Both the position numbers and the translations under genes were made by a program. This document shows positions 42,435 to 53,425 of a DNA stretch of 55,168 nucleotides, one piece after another; the first letter of the stretch is position 1; each line of letters opens with the position of its first letter. Source of the DNA: Chara braunii (Eukaryota > Streptophyta > Charophyceae > Charales > Characeae); contig BFEA01000383.1 in the NCBI GenBank assembly GCA_003427395.1, forward strand, positions 646,746 through 701,913. The letters are read 5' to 3'. The notes below the pieces were generated by a model. It was not told where the DNA came from, did no database searches, and worked only from the letters and a program-made list of their open reading frames with translations.

Positions 42435-42801
42435 TTGATTTTTTCCTGTCTTTGCAAGAAAGAAAGAATCATAGGTCATATCTCATCCTGCTTCGACCCT
42501 GGGAGCCAGGTTCAAAAAGGTCTTAAACTGTGGGGTCATTCGCAACTTAATGTCTCCCAAAACAGTCAGCCGACTGCACTTGGACCAGAGACTAGTAAAG
42601 CTGCGACAACCTATTGAGGTCCACATAAGTGACTCATCCACAGTCAGGATCATTACTGCTGTCAAAGGTCTACCAACAGTCTTTGACGGGCAGAGAGAAA
42701 TCAGGCAACGCCTTAATTTCTATGTGCTCCCCAATGTACCCTTTGACCTTGTTTTCCCTCTCCAGTGGCTTGAGGCTACCAACCCCAGAATCGACTGGTG
42801 A
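42435..42801 (+). pseudogene. Gypsy protease (retropepsin), frameshifted
   Basis: The first frame (from 42435) reads SSCFDPGSQVQKGLKLWG, where D-P-G-S stands at the place of the D-[ST]-G active site. A change of frame near 42545 then gives VEVHISD-like strand residues, followed by LNFYVLPNVPFDLVFPLQWL and NPRIDW. This is the standard end of a Ty3/gypsy protease (F.VLP.LP.D.+LG..WL....P.IDW). In a living element it would mature the gag-pol polyprotein. The Thr/Ser-to-Pro change and the frameshift inactivate it. Confidence 0.65.
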
Positions 42802-43069
42802 ATCCCTAAGGTTGAGCTACCTGAGCGGTGCGGGGAGTATCGCCCTTGTATGCTCGCTGATAAGTATCATCTGGTCAGTAGTTGTTATTGTATGCGTGCT
42901 CGTAATTTATTGCCGCTTTCACGCCAGATTGACCACACACGTCTGTTTGTAGCTTATCTTAAATAGACGGATGTGGAAACTGCTCCCTATCCCTCTCAAA
43001 TTCAGCAAGTGGTGGACCGATTCTCAGACCTTATAGAGTAACCTACTAGACTTGTCCATAGGCAGACCA

Positions 43070-43690
43070 AGCATAAAATTGAGCTCCTACCTGGCGCGGT
43101 CCCTCCCAAAGGACGGATCTATAGGATGTCCCTTGCTGAACTTGATGAGCTCAGGAAACAGTTAGAGACCCTGACCAACAAGGGCTGGATACGTCCCAGC
43201 ATATCTGAATTTGGGGCACCAGTTCTCTTAGTTCGAAAAAGAAATGTTGAATTCAGAATGTGCGTGGACTACAGGGGGCTCCACAAGATCACGAGGAAGT
43301 CGACAGAGCCTCTTCCTCGGATCGATGATCTGTTGGATATGGTCCAGAGCTGCACTATCTTCAGCAAGATCGATTTCCAATCTGGCTACCACCAGATTGA
43401 GATTGTTGAAGGCGATGACCACAAGCCTTGAATACCAAATATGGTACCTATGAGTAAATGGTCATTCGATCTTTGCAATGCCCCTAACAATTTCCAAACA
43501 GAGATGCAACGCATACTCAAGCCTTACCTGGATAAGTTTGTAGTTGTCTATCTAGATGATATCCTGATACTTAGTCATTCTGTCTAGGAGCATGCACAAG
43601 ATCTGACTCTTATCCTCCAGACCTTGCATGACAACCAGTACAAGATCAACAGAGAGATCCTCTTTTGGAGTTAGCTCTGTTGTTTACCTC
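43070..43690 (+). pseudogene. Gypsy reverse transcriptase, frameshifted
   Basis: Readable parts are KHKIELLPGAVPPKGRIYRM, ELDELRKQLETLTNKGWIRP, SEFGAPVLLVRKRN, CVDYRGLHKITRKS, FSKIDFQSGYHQIEI, then after a frame break CNAPNNFQTEMQRILKPYLD and FVVVYLDDILILSHSV (YLDD at 43549-43560). All the main palm motifs of the Ty3/gypsy enzyme are present. Stops follow at 43432 and after SHSV, and the frame changes after GDDHKP. In a living copy it would make DNA from the element RNA. Confidence 0.9.
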
Positions 43691-44246
43691 CGTCATGTCA
43701 TCTTGTTTACCTGCGTCATGTCATCTCTGGACAGGGGTCGACTCCTGAAGCAATCAGGACATCTGAAGCCCTTCACAGTTTGTGATGTCCGATCTTTTGT
43801 GGGTCTTCTCCTCTATTGCAACACCCCTTACTGACCTCACGATGAAAGATACTCCCTTTCTTTGGTCATCAGACTGTGAGGTCTTTACATGTCTCAAGGA
43901 GGCCTTGATTCGTGCACCTGTTTGTATGTTACTTGTCCCGGCTTTGCCTTTTGTGCTAACCGCTGATGCTTATTAGTATGGTGTAGAGGCGGTACTTCAA
44001 CAAGACAATGGGAATGGTCTCCAGCCTGTACAATACATGAGTAAAAAGATCAAAGGCAAGAAACTGCAAGACTCTTCCTCTGAGAAGGAGCTTTATGCTC
44101 TTGTGTCAGCGCTCAAGCATCGAAAACATTTTCTCCTGGGCATGCACTTCAAAATGTTTTCAAATCACTCCACCCTTTACTGGATGAAGTCCCGAAGAAA
44201 GTTGAATGACAAGCTCGTCTCCTCAAATGACGAGCTTGTCCGCTAG
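43691..44246 (+). pseudogene. Gypsy RNase H domain, broken
   Basis: VPALPFVLTADAY (43935-43973) followed by a stop, then YGVEAVLQQDNGNGLQPVQY and MSKKIKGKKLQDSSSEKELY, ALKHRKHFLLG and FSNHSTLYWMKSRR. This is the Ty3/gypsy RNase H with the first catalytic Asp (in T-A-D-A) and Glu (in SSEKELYAL) recognisable. The tether between RT and RNase H (43691-43930) is out of frame and holds a small local duplication of CATGTCATCT. Confidence 0.8.
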
Positions 44247-44479
44247 GCCTGACACTATTTTCCTGATCTCCTTCACTCACTCTTTTGGAAAGAAGACTCG
44301 TGAGACCATTGCCCAGCTATTGCCCCAGGACCCGATTTTTTGGCCTATCGTGAGAAACCTACAGGCCGATCCTGCCTCCGAACTAGGCTACATTCTGGTT
44401 TCAAGTTTGTTGTACACTCACAGAAGAGGTGAGGAACGTCTATGCATTCCTCCGGATCGCAAGCTGAGAACACTCTTTG

Positions 44480-45020
44480 GAGCCCTCAAATCGTATGTGA
44501 CCCTGTCGTAGAGTTTCTTCTAGAAAGAGATGAGGAGTGACCTGTTGCACTACGTTGAAATATGTGAGTTGTGCCAAGGGAACAAGGTCGTACGTAGACC
44601 TCCCCTTGGCCTACTTAAACAACTTCCCATTCCTAAAACACTTGCACAGTCAATGTCTATTGACTTTAGTGATATGGGTAGGACCACTCCTCATGGTATG
44701 CATTAGGTTATGGTTTGCGTGGACAGGTTCTGATCAGGGTAGGACCACTCCTCGTGGTATGCATCAGGTTATGGTTTGTATGGACATGTTCTCCAAGTAT
44801 GCAAAATTCATCCCTTTGGCAGAAGAAGTAAGAATCCTTGTCGTTCAGGCGGCATTTGCTAACAGGTGGGTTACACATCATGGACCACCCACCTCTATTG
44901 TCAATGATCGAGATCCCCACTTTTGCAGCCACGAATGGTAGTCCTACTGCAAGGATTACCTTCATTCCTGCTTGGACATGACATCTGGCCGTTATCCTGA
45001 AGCCAATGGTCAGAGGAAGT
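44480..45020 (+). pseudogene. Gypsy integrase core, with 61-bp internal duplication
   Basis: The zinc-binding end is visible as YVEICELCQGNKV (C-x2-C). The core follows as SMSIDFSDMGRTTPHGMH, VMVCMDMFSKYAKFIPLAEE, TSIVNDRDPHF and SGRYPEANGQR, so the D-D-E residues can be seen (D of MDMF, D of NDRDPHF, E of PEANGQ). A 61-bp tandem duplication (GGGTAGGACCACTCC at 44676 and 44737) shifts the frame. Stops occur after the first duplicate and after CSHEW. In an active element it inserts the DNA copy. Confidence 0.85.
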
Positions 45021-45097
45021 GATGAACCAGATTCTGTTTCAGTTGTTGCGTCCTGTGATCAGTTCAGATCAGTAGGACTAGGATCTACATCTGGGTC

Positions 45098-45790
45098 GTG
45101 TATAACACATTTGTCCACTCCTCCACTGGTTTCACACCCTACAAATTACACTGGGGGCGTGAACTACGACAGCCTCTCGGTGATATCATCCATAAGGCTA
45201 CTCGTACACTGACACTCGTAATCGCAGAGTTCACTAGGCGTTATCGTATGGATATAGAACGCGCTTGTACCAACCTGCTCAAAGCCCAAGAGGCTATGAT
45301 ACAACAGGGTAACCGACACCGTCGTCCTTCTACTATTCACACAGGTAACTGGGTTCGGGTGCTCTATTCTGAGCTATCACGGGAGGAGGACATTTCACCT
45401 AAGCTGTTACCACGATATACGGGTCCATGGCAGGTTTTGGATACATTGGGAGCTGATCCTTTCAAACCATCTTATATAGTCGACGTCCCTCTGCATCTAC
45501 AAACCTATCCGGTCTTCCATGCATCTAAGCTATTGTTCTTTACTTCAGCTGATGCATTTCCGAACAGACCCCCTAAGTACGGTCCACCGATCCCTAGCAA
45601 GGGATATGAAGTGAAATCGATTGAGCATGAGATGGGCACAAGCCCACACATGCAATATCTTGTGGAGCTCCTGTACTAACCTCACATTGAGGATCGCTGG
45701 TTTACACACAAGGAACTCCTCAAGACAGCAAAATTTGTTGTCCTCAAGTTTGAGGCAGCTAAGAAGGGACAGTACCCTCGATGCTCTGCA
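45098..45790 (+). pseudogene. Integrase C-terminus with chromodomain-like tail
   Basis: A 193-codon frame: VYNTFVHSSTGFTPYKLHWG is the classic integrase STG-F-P-Y region. Next comes GNWVRVLYSELSREEDISPK with LLPRYTGPWQVLD, the GPF/Y-like module (here GPW). FHASKLLFF follows, then VKSIEHEM..QYLVELLY, a stop, and DRWFTHKELLKTAKFVVLKF. The last part lines up with a chromodomain (Y-L-V-+-W...D.TWE....L), as in chromoviruses, which use it to target chromatin. The stop after LLY and the missing aromatic cage residues suggest loss of function. Confidence 0.75.
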
Positions 45791-47092
45791 CGTCTGCACT
45801 CGTAGCTTGGAGGTCCTCGCTCCGGGGGAGGGTAGATCTGCAATGACTTACTGATTCTGCAGCCTGCGACCCATTGACTCAAGGTTGTAACATAGATAGG
45901 ATATATTCGTTATTATGTTTGGTTGAGGGCTAACCGAGATATCTAAATGTGAGGAAAATTCATGAGGGACATACCTGTAAATTTGGGAAAATTGCAGGCC
46001 CAGAGTAGCTCGAATTTCCTGAGACTACCCTAACTGCAAATAGCAGGCCCGGGCTACCCCTAGGACAGACAGGCCGTGAGGCCCAGACTGCTAGACGGTT
46101 GCTATAGCCTATAGCCGGGTAGGGAGAGGCCCTAGAGGCCGAACTGAAACGGTACCGGTCAGTCCGGTCTACGTCGTGTCTAGGCTAGGGTAGACTATGA
46201 ATAGGTTTAGGAAAAACTGTTCACGGCTTTTTGGCAGCTAGTACCGTGTACATCGCGGCTGCGCAATGCATGAACTGGTGGTGGTACAACTTCAGCGTTG
46301 GAGGAGACAGACATAGCCGGACCTTCGAAGCGTCGGTCATAGCTGGGACGTGCTTTGTGCTTTGACAACATGAGGGGTTGTTCAGAGGTCCGGGCTATCT
46401 GAAGTTTGTTGGAGGCCAGAGAAGTTGGTGCCCTGTTGAACCCTCCTCAGGAATCGGGTGTCAGGGTGTGTGGCGCTGCAGCCATAGCTGCAACTTTCAT
46501 CCTCAGAGAGCATCGTTGTCAGGAGAGGTGGCGCTGCTACAGATTTCCATCCAGGGTAGTCTTCTGGCACTTCATCATCATCATAGACTGACGCTGGTCT
46601 TCTTCTTCATCCTTTGAGTGTCGCTTGGCGTCAGAGGCTTGTTACAGGGTGGCGCTTCCCTTTGGAGGCTGTATTCGGGTGGCGCTGATTGTTTCAAGGA
46701 CTCGAGGGTAGTGATAGCGGTTATTCAAGGTTGGGGAAGGAGTGCTGCTCTATTTTGAAGTAGCGCATCACAGTTCAAGTGTTATTCTGACAAATTGAGA
46801 CCCAATTAAACAAACAGTGTGGATACTGTGTCTGGCCTATCTTTACTTCATTGTTTCTTGGATGTGATCTACTCGGCTTTCCTTTGTGACTGGTTGTGAG
46901 GATTCTGTGGAGCGAGTTGCACTTTCAGTGCACTCTGTCATATCGCACGAATTTCTTTCGTTGTGTTTATCTCTCCCTGTGCGGTGTGATACACCCATCC
47001 TCTCCCCTTCCTTCTGTGTATGTATGGGCGTACCTGGAAGTCTAAGTGAGCGAGTGTTGGTCTTCTGACAACAAGCAACCAGGATCATAACA
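45791..47092 (+). other. Polypurine tract and probable 3' LTR of the gypsy element
   Basis: Immediately after the pol remnants there is GGGGGAGGG, a candidate polypurine tract. The sequence from about 45839 (TGCAATGACTTAC) could be the LTR. A possible end is near ATCATAACA (47084-47092). No partner LTR is available to confirm the limits. No protein motif in this stretch. Confidence 0.4.
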
Positions 47093-47965
47093 CATGCGTG
47101 GCCCAGCCAGGCAACAAAGCTGCGAGCACTTTCCATTTAGAAAAGTGCCCGCCAAGGAAGCAAGCATTCGGGCATTTGCTAGTGCGAGCGGCAGTGCTGC
47201 TGGAGCGTGCACTCGCGCCTGCATGCTAGCGCTACGTGGTGTGCCAACGCGAGCGTGGTCGCGAGAGAAGCAGGGTGCTGCAGTGAGACAGTGCCATAGC
47301 CCAGACCCCATAACCGGGCTTGGGCTTAGATGGTTAGCGAAGGTGGTGGTGGCCTTCATGTGCAGTGGAGACATCGGTGACGAAAACGAGGGTGAGCGAG
47401 AGACACAGAGATGAGGAGTATGATGTGAGGGCACGTACCTGGTCTTGGTGGTGGTCCACATATTCAACTTCTGCATGTACTTCGGTTGTTGCTGCTGACG
47501 TCAACTGGTTGTTTCGTCATCTTTGTACTGTAGGATAGTAGCTGTGCCATGGTAGTCTGGGCGCTGAGTGCCAAGTAGGGGCTAGAGCTTAGAAGACATT
47601 GCTGGTGGTTGCAAGAGTATGCGTTCATTAGCAATTGAGATCGCTGCTTTGGTTCTCCTTCGATGTGATATCAGTGCGATTCTGCTTTCTGGACAGCATT
47701 CCACTATCCAGCTTTCATTGTGATTTTGCAATCTGGAATTCTGTCATTGTGTTTCAAAATGCTGCTGTTCTCAGCAAGAGTGCGCCCGCATTTCAACGTG
47801 ACTGCTATTCCACACGAGTGCTTCAGCGTCTCAAGTTTCTTTTTCATTTTTTTGCAGTGTCCGAAGTGCTTGGACCCGGTTCCTAGCACTGCCAAATAAA
47901 TCAAACGACAACAAGAATATTGCACTGTTTCAAGATCCTGCTGCTATTGTTTGTGTCGACAATGA
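47093..47965. other. No recognisable gene
   Basis: Mixed sequence. The first 300 bases are G/C-rich with several GCGAGCG words. Frames on both strands overlap and have no motif. Confidence 0.35.
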
Positions 47966-48090
47966 TCTGTTGATGCTGGTACTTGCTCCGACTACCTCCA
48001 TGAAATAAGTGCAGTTAATTATTCATATGCGCTGGTGCTTGCTCCAACTACCTCCATGAAATGAGTGCGGTTTATCATTCAGATGCTTCA
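47966..48090. repeat. Two-copy ~62-bp tandem repeat
   Basis: GCTGGTRCTTGCTCCRACTACCTCC.. units begin near 47976 and 48032 (with ATGAAATRAGTGCRGTT following in each). A third, partial unit (TTCATGAAATGTGTGG) follows near 48108. Confidence 0.7.
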
Positions 48091-48221
48091 GTTATTGGCT
48101 GATATCATTCATGAAATGTGTGGTCATGCTATCACGTACAATTTCAAACATTCATCCCCCAGAAAAATACAGACAATCTTCACACTCAACTCTACGTGTG
48201 CAAAAGTTTAGATACAACATA

Positions 48222-48334
48222 CTTTCTTTTCTTTTCTTTTTTTCCCATTTCTCTATTTATGTGTGTCATCCTTGCACAGGGGCCATGCTAATCTTCTCTG
48301 TATCGCTCCAATTTTAATGGATGTCCTGTAGGAC
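48222..48334 (-). pseudogene. U6 snRNA retropseudogene with A-rich tail
   Basis: The minus strand from 48334 starts with a GTCCTACAGGAC hairpin (U6 5' stem-loop). It continues with ATCCATTAAAATTGGAGCGA, ATACAGAGAAGATTAGCATG (intact ACAGAGA box, 48303-48295) and GCCCCTGTGCAAGGATGAC, then ACACATAAATAGAGAAATGG. This matches U6 end to end (91 nt, 48334-48244) with a handful of substitutions. A genuine U6 gene would end in a T run for Pol III, whereas here GGGAAAAAAAGAAAAGAAAAG follows (48246-48226). The A-rich tail indicates reverse transcription and insertion by LINE machinery. No clear target duplication was found. Confidence 0.88.
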
Positions 48335-48665
48335 ACCATGTACTTTTCCACTTTTCTGTGCCAAAGTACAGTTATGTACTTTCTGGCTGTCTCGGTGCTG
48401 ATGTACAGGCACTATCCATGTACTTTTCAATTTTTTTGTGCCAAGGACAAACACGACATACCTTTTTCATGTCCTCTGTGCCGAAGTGCAGATAGTCTTT
48501 TCAAGTTTAAAATTGACATCACTACTGCTTATCCCACACACATCGAAACTGCAAACTACGTGTTCCCTGCGCCGAAGTGCAGATACTACTCTGTATATTA
48601 CTATTTTTCTTTTGAACTTTAAAATTGACATCACTACTACTTATCCCACACACTTTGAAACTGCA
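48335..48665. repeat. Local direct repeats (~80-bp and ~107-bp units)
   Basis: CATGTACTTTTCMAYTTTTYTGTGCCAA occurs at 48338 and 48418. A larger unit (GCCGAAGTGCAGATA.., TTTAAAATTGACATCACTACT, CTTATCCCACACAC, GAAACTGCAAACTA) occurs at about 48480-48565 and 48572-48670, the second copy with a 20-base insertion. Confidence 0.75.
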
Positions 48666-49156
48666 AACTATTTTAGCTGCATCTTACGCAGTCCACATCA
48701 ACAGTCTGAAAGGCAAGGGCACCGCTTGCTGATCGATGTACTGTCCTGTGAAACCACAGCCAGGAAACGGTTGCCCTAGGAAGAATCACGGGAAAGAAGA
48801 CCCTGTCGATCTTGGCTCTAGACTTGAGAGGTGTAGAATAAGTGGGGGGGGGAAGGAAACAGTACATGATCGGAGCTGACTCGATAACAGTATGTTGCAA
48901 ACAGCTAGCAAGGTCGGTCTCAACCTGAAATGGTTCTTATGCCTTCCCGAGTTTCTGCTCGTTAAGCAGGACCAAAAACCTTACCTTCTGATGAGAGGGT
49001 GCTTCACTATACGAGACGGTACAAATGTCATTGACATAAGAACGACGCCAAAAAATGTTATCAGAAGAAAAGCAACATAAAAACAGGAATGACATTGATC
49101 GTCGTCATCTTTTCCAATATGCTCCGCAGGCTGCTAGCTTTCCCACCCACCCACAC
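48666..49156. other. No recognisable gene
   Basis: Mixed sequence with a 10-base G run near 48844. Nothing supportable on either strand. Confidence 0.35.
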
Positions 49157-51000
49157 CTTTTTTTTTTTTTTTTTTTTTTTTAAAGGAGAACGCTCCTTAC
49201 AGTGTTAGTGGTGCTGGTAAGAGCAGACACCACTACCACCAGGGAGACGGCTCCATCTATTGGTGGGGAGCATCACCTGCTGGAAAACGGGTCCATCGTC
49301 CCATTTACATCAGATCGATCATGCAGAAAGTTCCTGCCAGCATTAATTGCCCTGGGATTTAGGATTTCGGGGCAAGGGAGGGGCCTCTTCACCTTGAGAG
49401 CGGCGCCAAATACTGTCATTCACCAACTGGCTCCTTCCTCCCCCCACTGTTTGACCAAGAAGACCTGACCTGACAGACTATTAGCTGCTGGCCTGGGACC
49501 TGACCTCTTTCCCTTCTTTCATCCATCCCTCCCATACCATACTAAGTCTACTAAGCTGTTTGAAGGGGGGGGGGAAGAGGTCGGGGAATTCTTGGGCAGG
49601 TTTAATTGGGATAGCTGTGTCTATCTTTGTCCAGCCGTTGAACAGCAGCCGATAGCCCCTTACCAATCCCTCCTCTGTTGCTTGTCCTCCTTTCCATTCC
49701 ACTCTTCCTATCCTTCCCCCTTTGTCCCCCCCCAGCCAGCTCGAGCAGAACTTTTGAATTTTTTGTTGGATGTCATGCCTTGAGAGTAATGTTTGTATCT
49801 GGACTTAACTGCTTCCCATTTCGCAGCGATTTCAGTTTGGATCTGTTGTTGGATGCTGTCCGTGAATTCTGGTCCCAAATTCTGTCCCACCATCTCCATA
49901 GCCAAATTGCTCCTGGGCACTGAAGAAATATGTGCTCAATAGTCTCGGGCCTTTTCCTGGACGGAAACGCATCCGTGCACAGTCTGCACCAGGGTAGAGC
50001 TTTCCCCATTTGCTCCAGACGTGTTCTGTCTATGAGCCAGTCATTGGTCGGCAGGCAATAGTGTTCGATCTGCCATTGCAGCGAAGCAATTTTCGCAGGC
50101 TTTTCTTTGGCCATTTTGAACCATCTCACTTTCTTCAGGTTGTCTTTGCTTACGTTCAGTTTCTTCATCCAACGGCCCTCCACCTGGTCTCGCAGGTTGA
50201 ATCTTGGTCTGAGAAGCCTATATGTTGCCTTGACCATTAGACCATACAGGGATTTTGTGAATTTCCTACCTTTCCTATGCGTTGACCATTTCCATTCTGC
50301 TGGGTCCAGGGCCAGTTGGTGCACCGTGACATGAGGAAGGTAGGCTATCGATTGTTCTTTTTCGTGGAGCAGGCTGATTCTGAACAGTTCATCTTTGTGG
50401 CATGTTATTGTTTCCTTCGGGTTCGATTTTTGAATCTCGTTGTTCCATTGCACTTGATGGAGATCCACCTTCACTGTTTTGTCAGTGTCATATTGCACAA
50501 TCTTACCCACCTCCCCTGGTCGTTCCTTGATTGCCACCCAGTCCGCTTTTTGCAGTGTGGTGCCTTTCCTGAGGATCCTCCACCAATCAAGGGGGACCTT
50601 TTCTATTAGAGTCTCTAGAGACTCCTCCAGGCGGTGGCAGTAGCGTAGTTTCTCCCTTAGCTGCGCCGGGTTGGCCCACTCTCTATTGTCCGTGTCCCAT
50701 ATGTCTTTAATCCTTGTTATTCCCCGCTTGACCCAACTCCGCCACGGGGCATCTTCGCTGTGGAGTTCGTCCTTTCGAGTCCACCACCCATCTGTTCCCA
50801 AAGAGGGGCTGCCGGGCTACCTCTTCCCATCTTTCTGGTGGGGTTTTGTCCGGTAGGGGGAGGCTCCTCCATGTGCACAGAAGGGCCGGCCAGAAAGGGT
50901 AATTTCCCAGGTCCTCCCTTGCTGCTTGTTTGGGAGAGTCGGGTAGGAGGGTGCCTGGTTGCGATGTTCAAAAAAAGTGGTATTAAAATTTCCATCAGTA
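49157..51000 (-). mobile_element. 5'-truncated LINE (non-LTR retrotransposon)
   Basis: A minus-strand element ending in a poly(A) tail (a T run at 49158-49181 on the plus strand) with the C-terminal part of ORF2 upstream. The 5' limit is uncertain (about 50950-51000), because coding similarity fades after LPNKQQG. The RT and endonuclease domains are missing, as is typical of truncated LINE insertions. The 3' untranslated region is 49773-49182. Confidence 0.75.
49773..50930 (-). pseudogene. LINE ORF2 C-terminus with RT-associated zinc finger
   Basis: The main frame is 342 codons (50801-49773). An upstream frame (50930-50790) adds REDLGNYPFWPALLCTWRSL and TPPERWEEVARQPLFGNRW, so there is one frameshift near 50800. 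Near the C-terminus lies WCRLCTDAFPSRKRPETIEH followed by IFLQCPGAIWLW (about residues 270-305). This is the C-x2-C...H-x4-C zinc finger that follows the RT in plant LINEs (zf-RVT), with the usual Trp-rich region before it. The finger probably binds the element RNA or target during target-primed reverse transcription. The 3' end is followed by untranslated sequence and poly(A). Confidence 0.8.
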
Positions 51001-51732
51001 ATCTGATGTCAAATGGCACAATTGCCAATCAATGCACTGGATTGAAGCTGATTCCATTTTAGTTGGTTACGATATTATACAAACTGCCCTTGAATTAAAT
51101 GTCAGGCAGAAATGGTTCTGACGACGTTCTGTACATTAGCACGTGAATCATATCTTCCCCTACAGAGTTCCCACATTGCGCGCGATATCACGCCTCTGTT
51201 CCAAGTGAAAACCAAATGCCAATATGGCCTTTGAAACTCTGAATTATTCACATGGAGCTGGTACAACACGCAGGGTCACAGTGGCAGGAACCACGCACAT
51301 CTGGCGTACAAAAGACGTAAACAACATTTTCACCGCAAAGCTAACTCTTTGCCGGTGCACTTACATGCTTTAGAAACACTGAGCTGTCCCCATATCAATG
51401 CACGAATCACTTGTTCAGTCACCTGTAGCAGTTCAGCTCGTCGACTTCCTGAACTCGGAGGTAGGAGGATTCAACTCCCCATTGGTCTGCTTGATTGTTG
51501 GACTACTTCGCCATTTGTTAGGCTGGGCTTGGAAAGGGGGGGAAAGCAGAATATTGTAACTTGAAAATACCCTTGTCGAAACTCGCGCAAGCAGTGGAAA
51601 GACCTTGGCCCATAGTTGCGGCGCACCAGTGCGCAGCGTGGCGCGGGGCGGGGCGCAGTGCACTGTGCGCTGCGCGCACTGTGGTCGGTGCGCCAGGTGC
51701 GCGGGAAAACAAAACAAAACATTGATTCGTGC

Positions 51733-51735
<3 letters not shown>
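51001..51735. other. No gene; GC-rich island near 51615-51705
   Basis: Mostly plain sequence. 51615-51705 is a dense GCGC-rich stretch with short palindromes such as GCGCAGTGCACTGTGCGC. The frames running through it are compositional. Confidence 0.4.

Positions 51736-51737
<2 letters not shown>

Positions 51738-51806
<69 letters not shown>
51738..51806. repeat. (GA)n microsatellite
   Basis: About 34 uninterrupted GA units. Arg/Glu and Leu/Ser frames here are artefacts. Confidence 0.98.
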
Positions 51807-51808
<2 letters not shown>

Positions 51809-53146
51809 AAAGGGCCCCCTCTACATCAATTCAGGGCCCCCTGCATGTAACTCAAATGGCTCCAACAATGCACTTCAACATTGTGGAGCCATCGAGTACC
51901 ATCGCTTCGGCAAGCAGGATGGCCGCGTCATATATGAGAACGGTGTGAGCAGACCACAATATACTCTGTGGGTGCGAGTTCAGGTCTGTAGCTCGGGAGC
52001 TACGGGTCACCAATTCAGCTAGACACTGTTTGTGTCTCCATGTGATTCTCAGGGCCTAGCTCCACCATTCAGTGGTACTCACCAAATGTATAATGAATCT
52101 TCTGCTAAAACCTGGAACCATACACCGTCGTATGGTATGTCTTTTGTGCATGCGGTGAGTAGTGGCGAGAGGCCGCTTGCGCCACTGTACGGAATTCAGA
52201 AGGAAACTGAAAACAAAAAGAAAAAAACGAGAGATCTACAGGGGTGAGGTCCCACTAGCAACGGGATAGGATAGAAATGAGTTTGAGGGACAGTTGAGTG
52301 ACCCAAATCCTGCCGTGCAGTACTCGTGATCCCACGGTCAGTATTTTACTTGTATTACCCGAAAAAGTAAGGAGATCTTCGTCCCCCTCCTCCTCTCCTT
52401 AACACTGGGCATNCCCGTGCAANGAAAGCTTCCCNCCAGAATCTTTTCAATCGGTTGGGGGTGTGGCCAACCCCAAAGGAGGGTGGGGTCGGCCTTAGGC
52501 CCACTGGATAGAAGATTTTCAGTATTTTACTTGCTGTTGTGCAATTATCTCATTGGGTGGAGCCCTCCTTCAATCACGGAGTATATGGAGGGTGTCAGGA
52601 TCAGTGCTGACAAAAGTCTAGTTTATTCCAGAAAATGTGGCGGCTACTTTGTTCACTGTTGTTGCAACCACGACCATCAGATCATTCGTCATCTGATGAC
52701 TGGGAAGCACTCTGCCATGATTTCGGGTGGGAGGTCTCTGTTTCTTCTTTTTTTTTTTGCCTTTCTCCTGTTTTCTCAGCCCAGAAATTAGTAATGAACC
52801 TGTCACCCCGCTACCACTCAGTGTCACACTGGATCGTCCACACTCCTATCCGACTGCTAATGGGACCTCGCCCCAGGCATCTTCATCCTAACCCATAACT
52901 GCCGGCATGCAGACCCGAATGCCAATCCTCAGCATATATTGGTGGTCGGCTGGACTCACCAAACATGAAGCGTGCCTTCTGCAAGACTGTGTGGGCCATG
53001 GCACAACTGGACGATTATAAACTTCTTGCAAATTCGTCCACCACTGTGTGGGATTTGCAGAAGGAAACGGGTAGTCCACTCACCACACCCCGCCTAAAAA
53101 TGAAAACTGGAGTGAGGCTCAATGAGTGTTACATCTTCGACTCACA
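51807..53146. other. No recognisable gene; three ambiguous bases
   Basis: Mixed sequence with N at 52413, 52423 and 52435. GGGTGTGGCCAACCCCAAAG (near 52460) is a small palindrome. No domain or RNA gene is seen. Confidence 0.35.
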
Positions 53147-53425
53147 CGGGTCCTACCGGACCCGACTTAGGGCCGGAGGGGCACACCAGGGCCTAAAGGC
53201 CCGACCTTTGGGGTTACAGGCCCTAAAGGCCTGATCTTGGACAGTCACCCATCGGGTAGGCCCAAACGACACTTCGTTTGGGCCTGGCGGCGCTCTTGAA
53301 GCTGCCGCCCGCCGATTGAGGCTGAACCGTCCATCTGGACGGTCCAGGGTCTGGCCTGGCCTCGCAGCATTGAGGCCAGACCATTGCCTACCGGTATAAG
53401 TACCGGTATCCGCCTCAGTTGAGGG
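53147..53425. repeat. Second chain of short perfect palindromes
   Basis: Adjacent inverted repeats: CGGGTCC/GGACCCG (53147-53164); GGGCC-TAAA-GGCCC (53189-53202); CAGGCC/GGCCTG (53217-53233); a 12-bp perfect stem AGGCCCAAACGA with loop CACT (53258-53285); GGCGGC/GCCGCC (53286-53309); ACCGTCCA-TC-TGGACGGT (53326-53343); GGTCTGGCCT/AGGCCAGACC (53348-53382); TACCGGTA-TAAG-TACCGGTA (53389-53408); CCTCA-GT-TGAGG (53413-53424). Same style as 17058-17425 and 18737-18990. Confidence 0.85.

Larger units (their letters stand above)
40816..45850 (+). mobile_element. Chromovirus-like Ty3/gypsy retrotransposon, decayed
   Basis: The plus strand carries, in the Ty3/gypsy order, a gag/linker remnant, protease, reverse transcriptase, RNase H, integrase and a chromodomain-like tail. 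Every domain is interrupted by stops or frameshifts, so the copy is inactive. A GC-rich foreign insertion with a gap sits at about 41222-42230. A purine-rich tract GGGGGAGGG (45822-45830) close after the last coding piece is a candidate polypurine tract, with 3' LTR sequence following. A 5' LTR was not identified. Confidence 0.85.

Noticed and set aside
48222-48334. Active U6 gene
   Set aside because: No Pol III T-run terminator; an A-rich tail follows, and the 5' hairpin and several other positions are changed.
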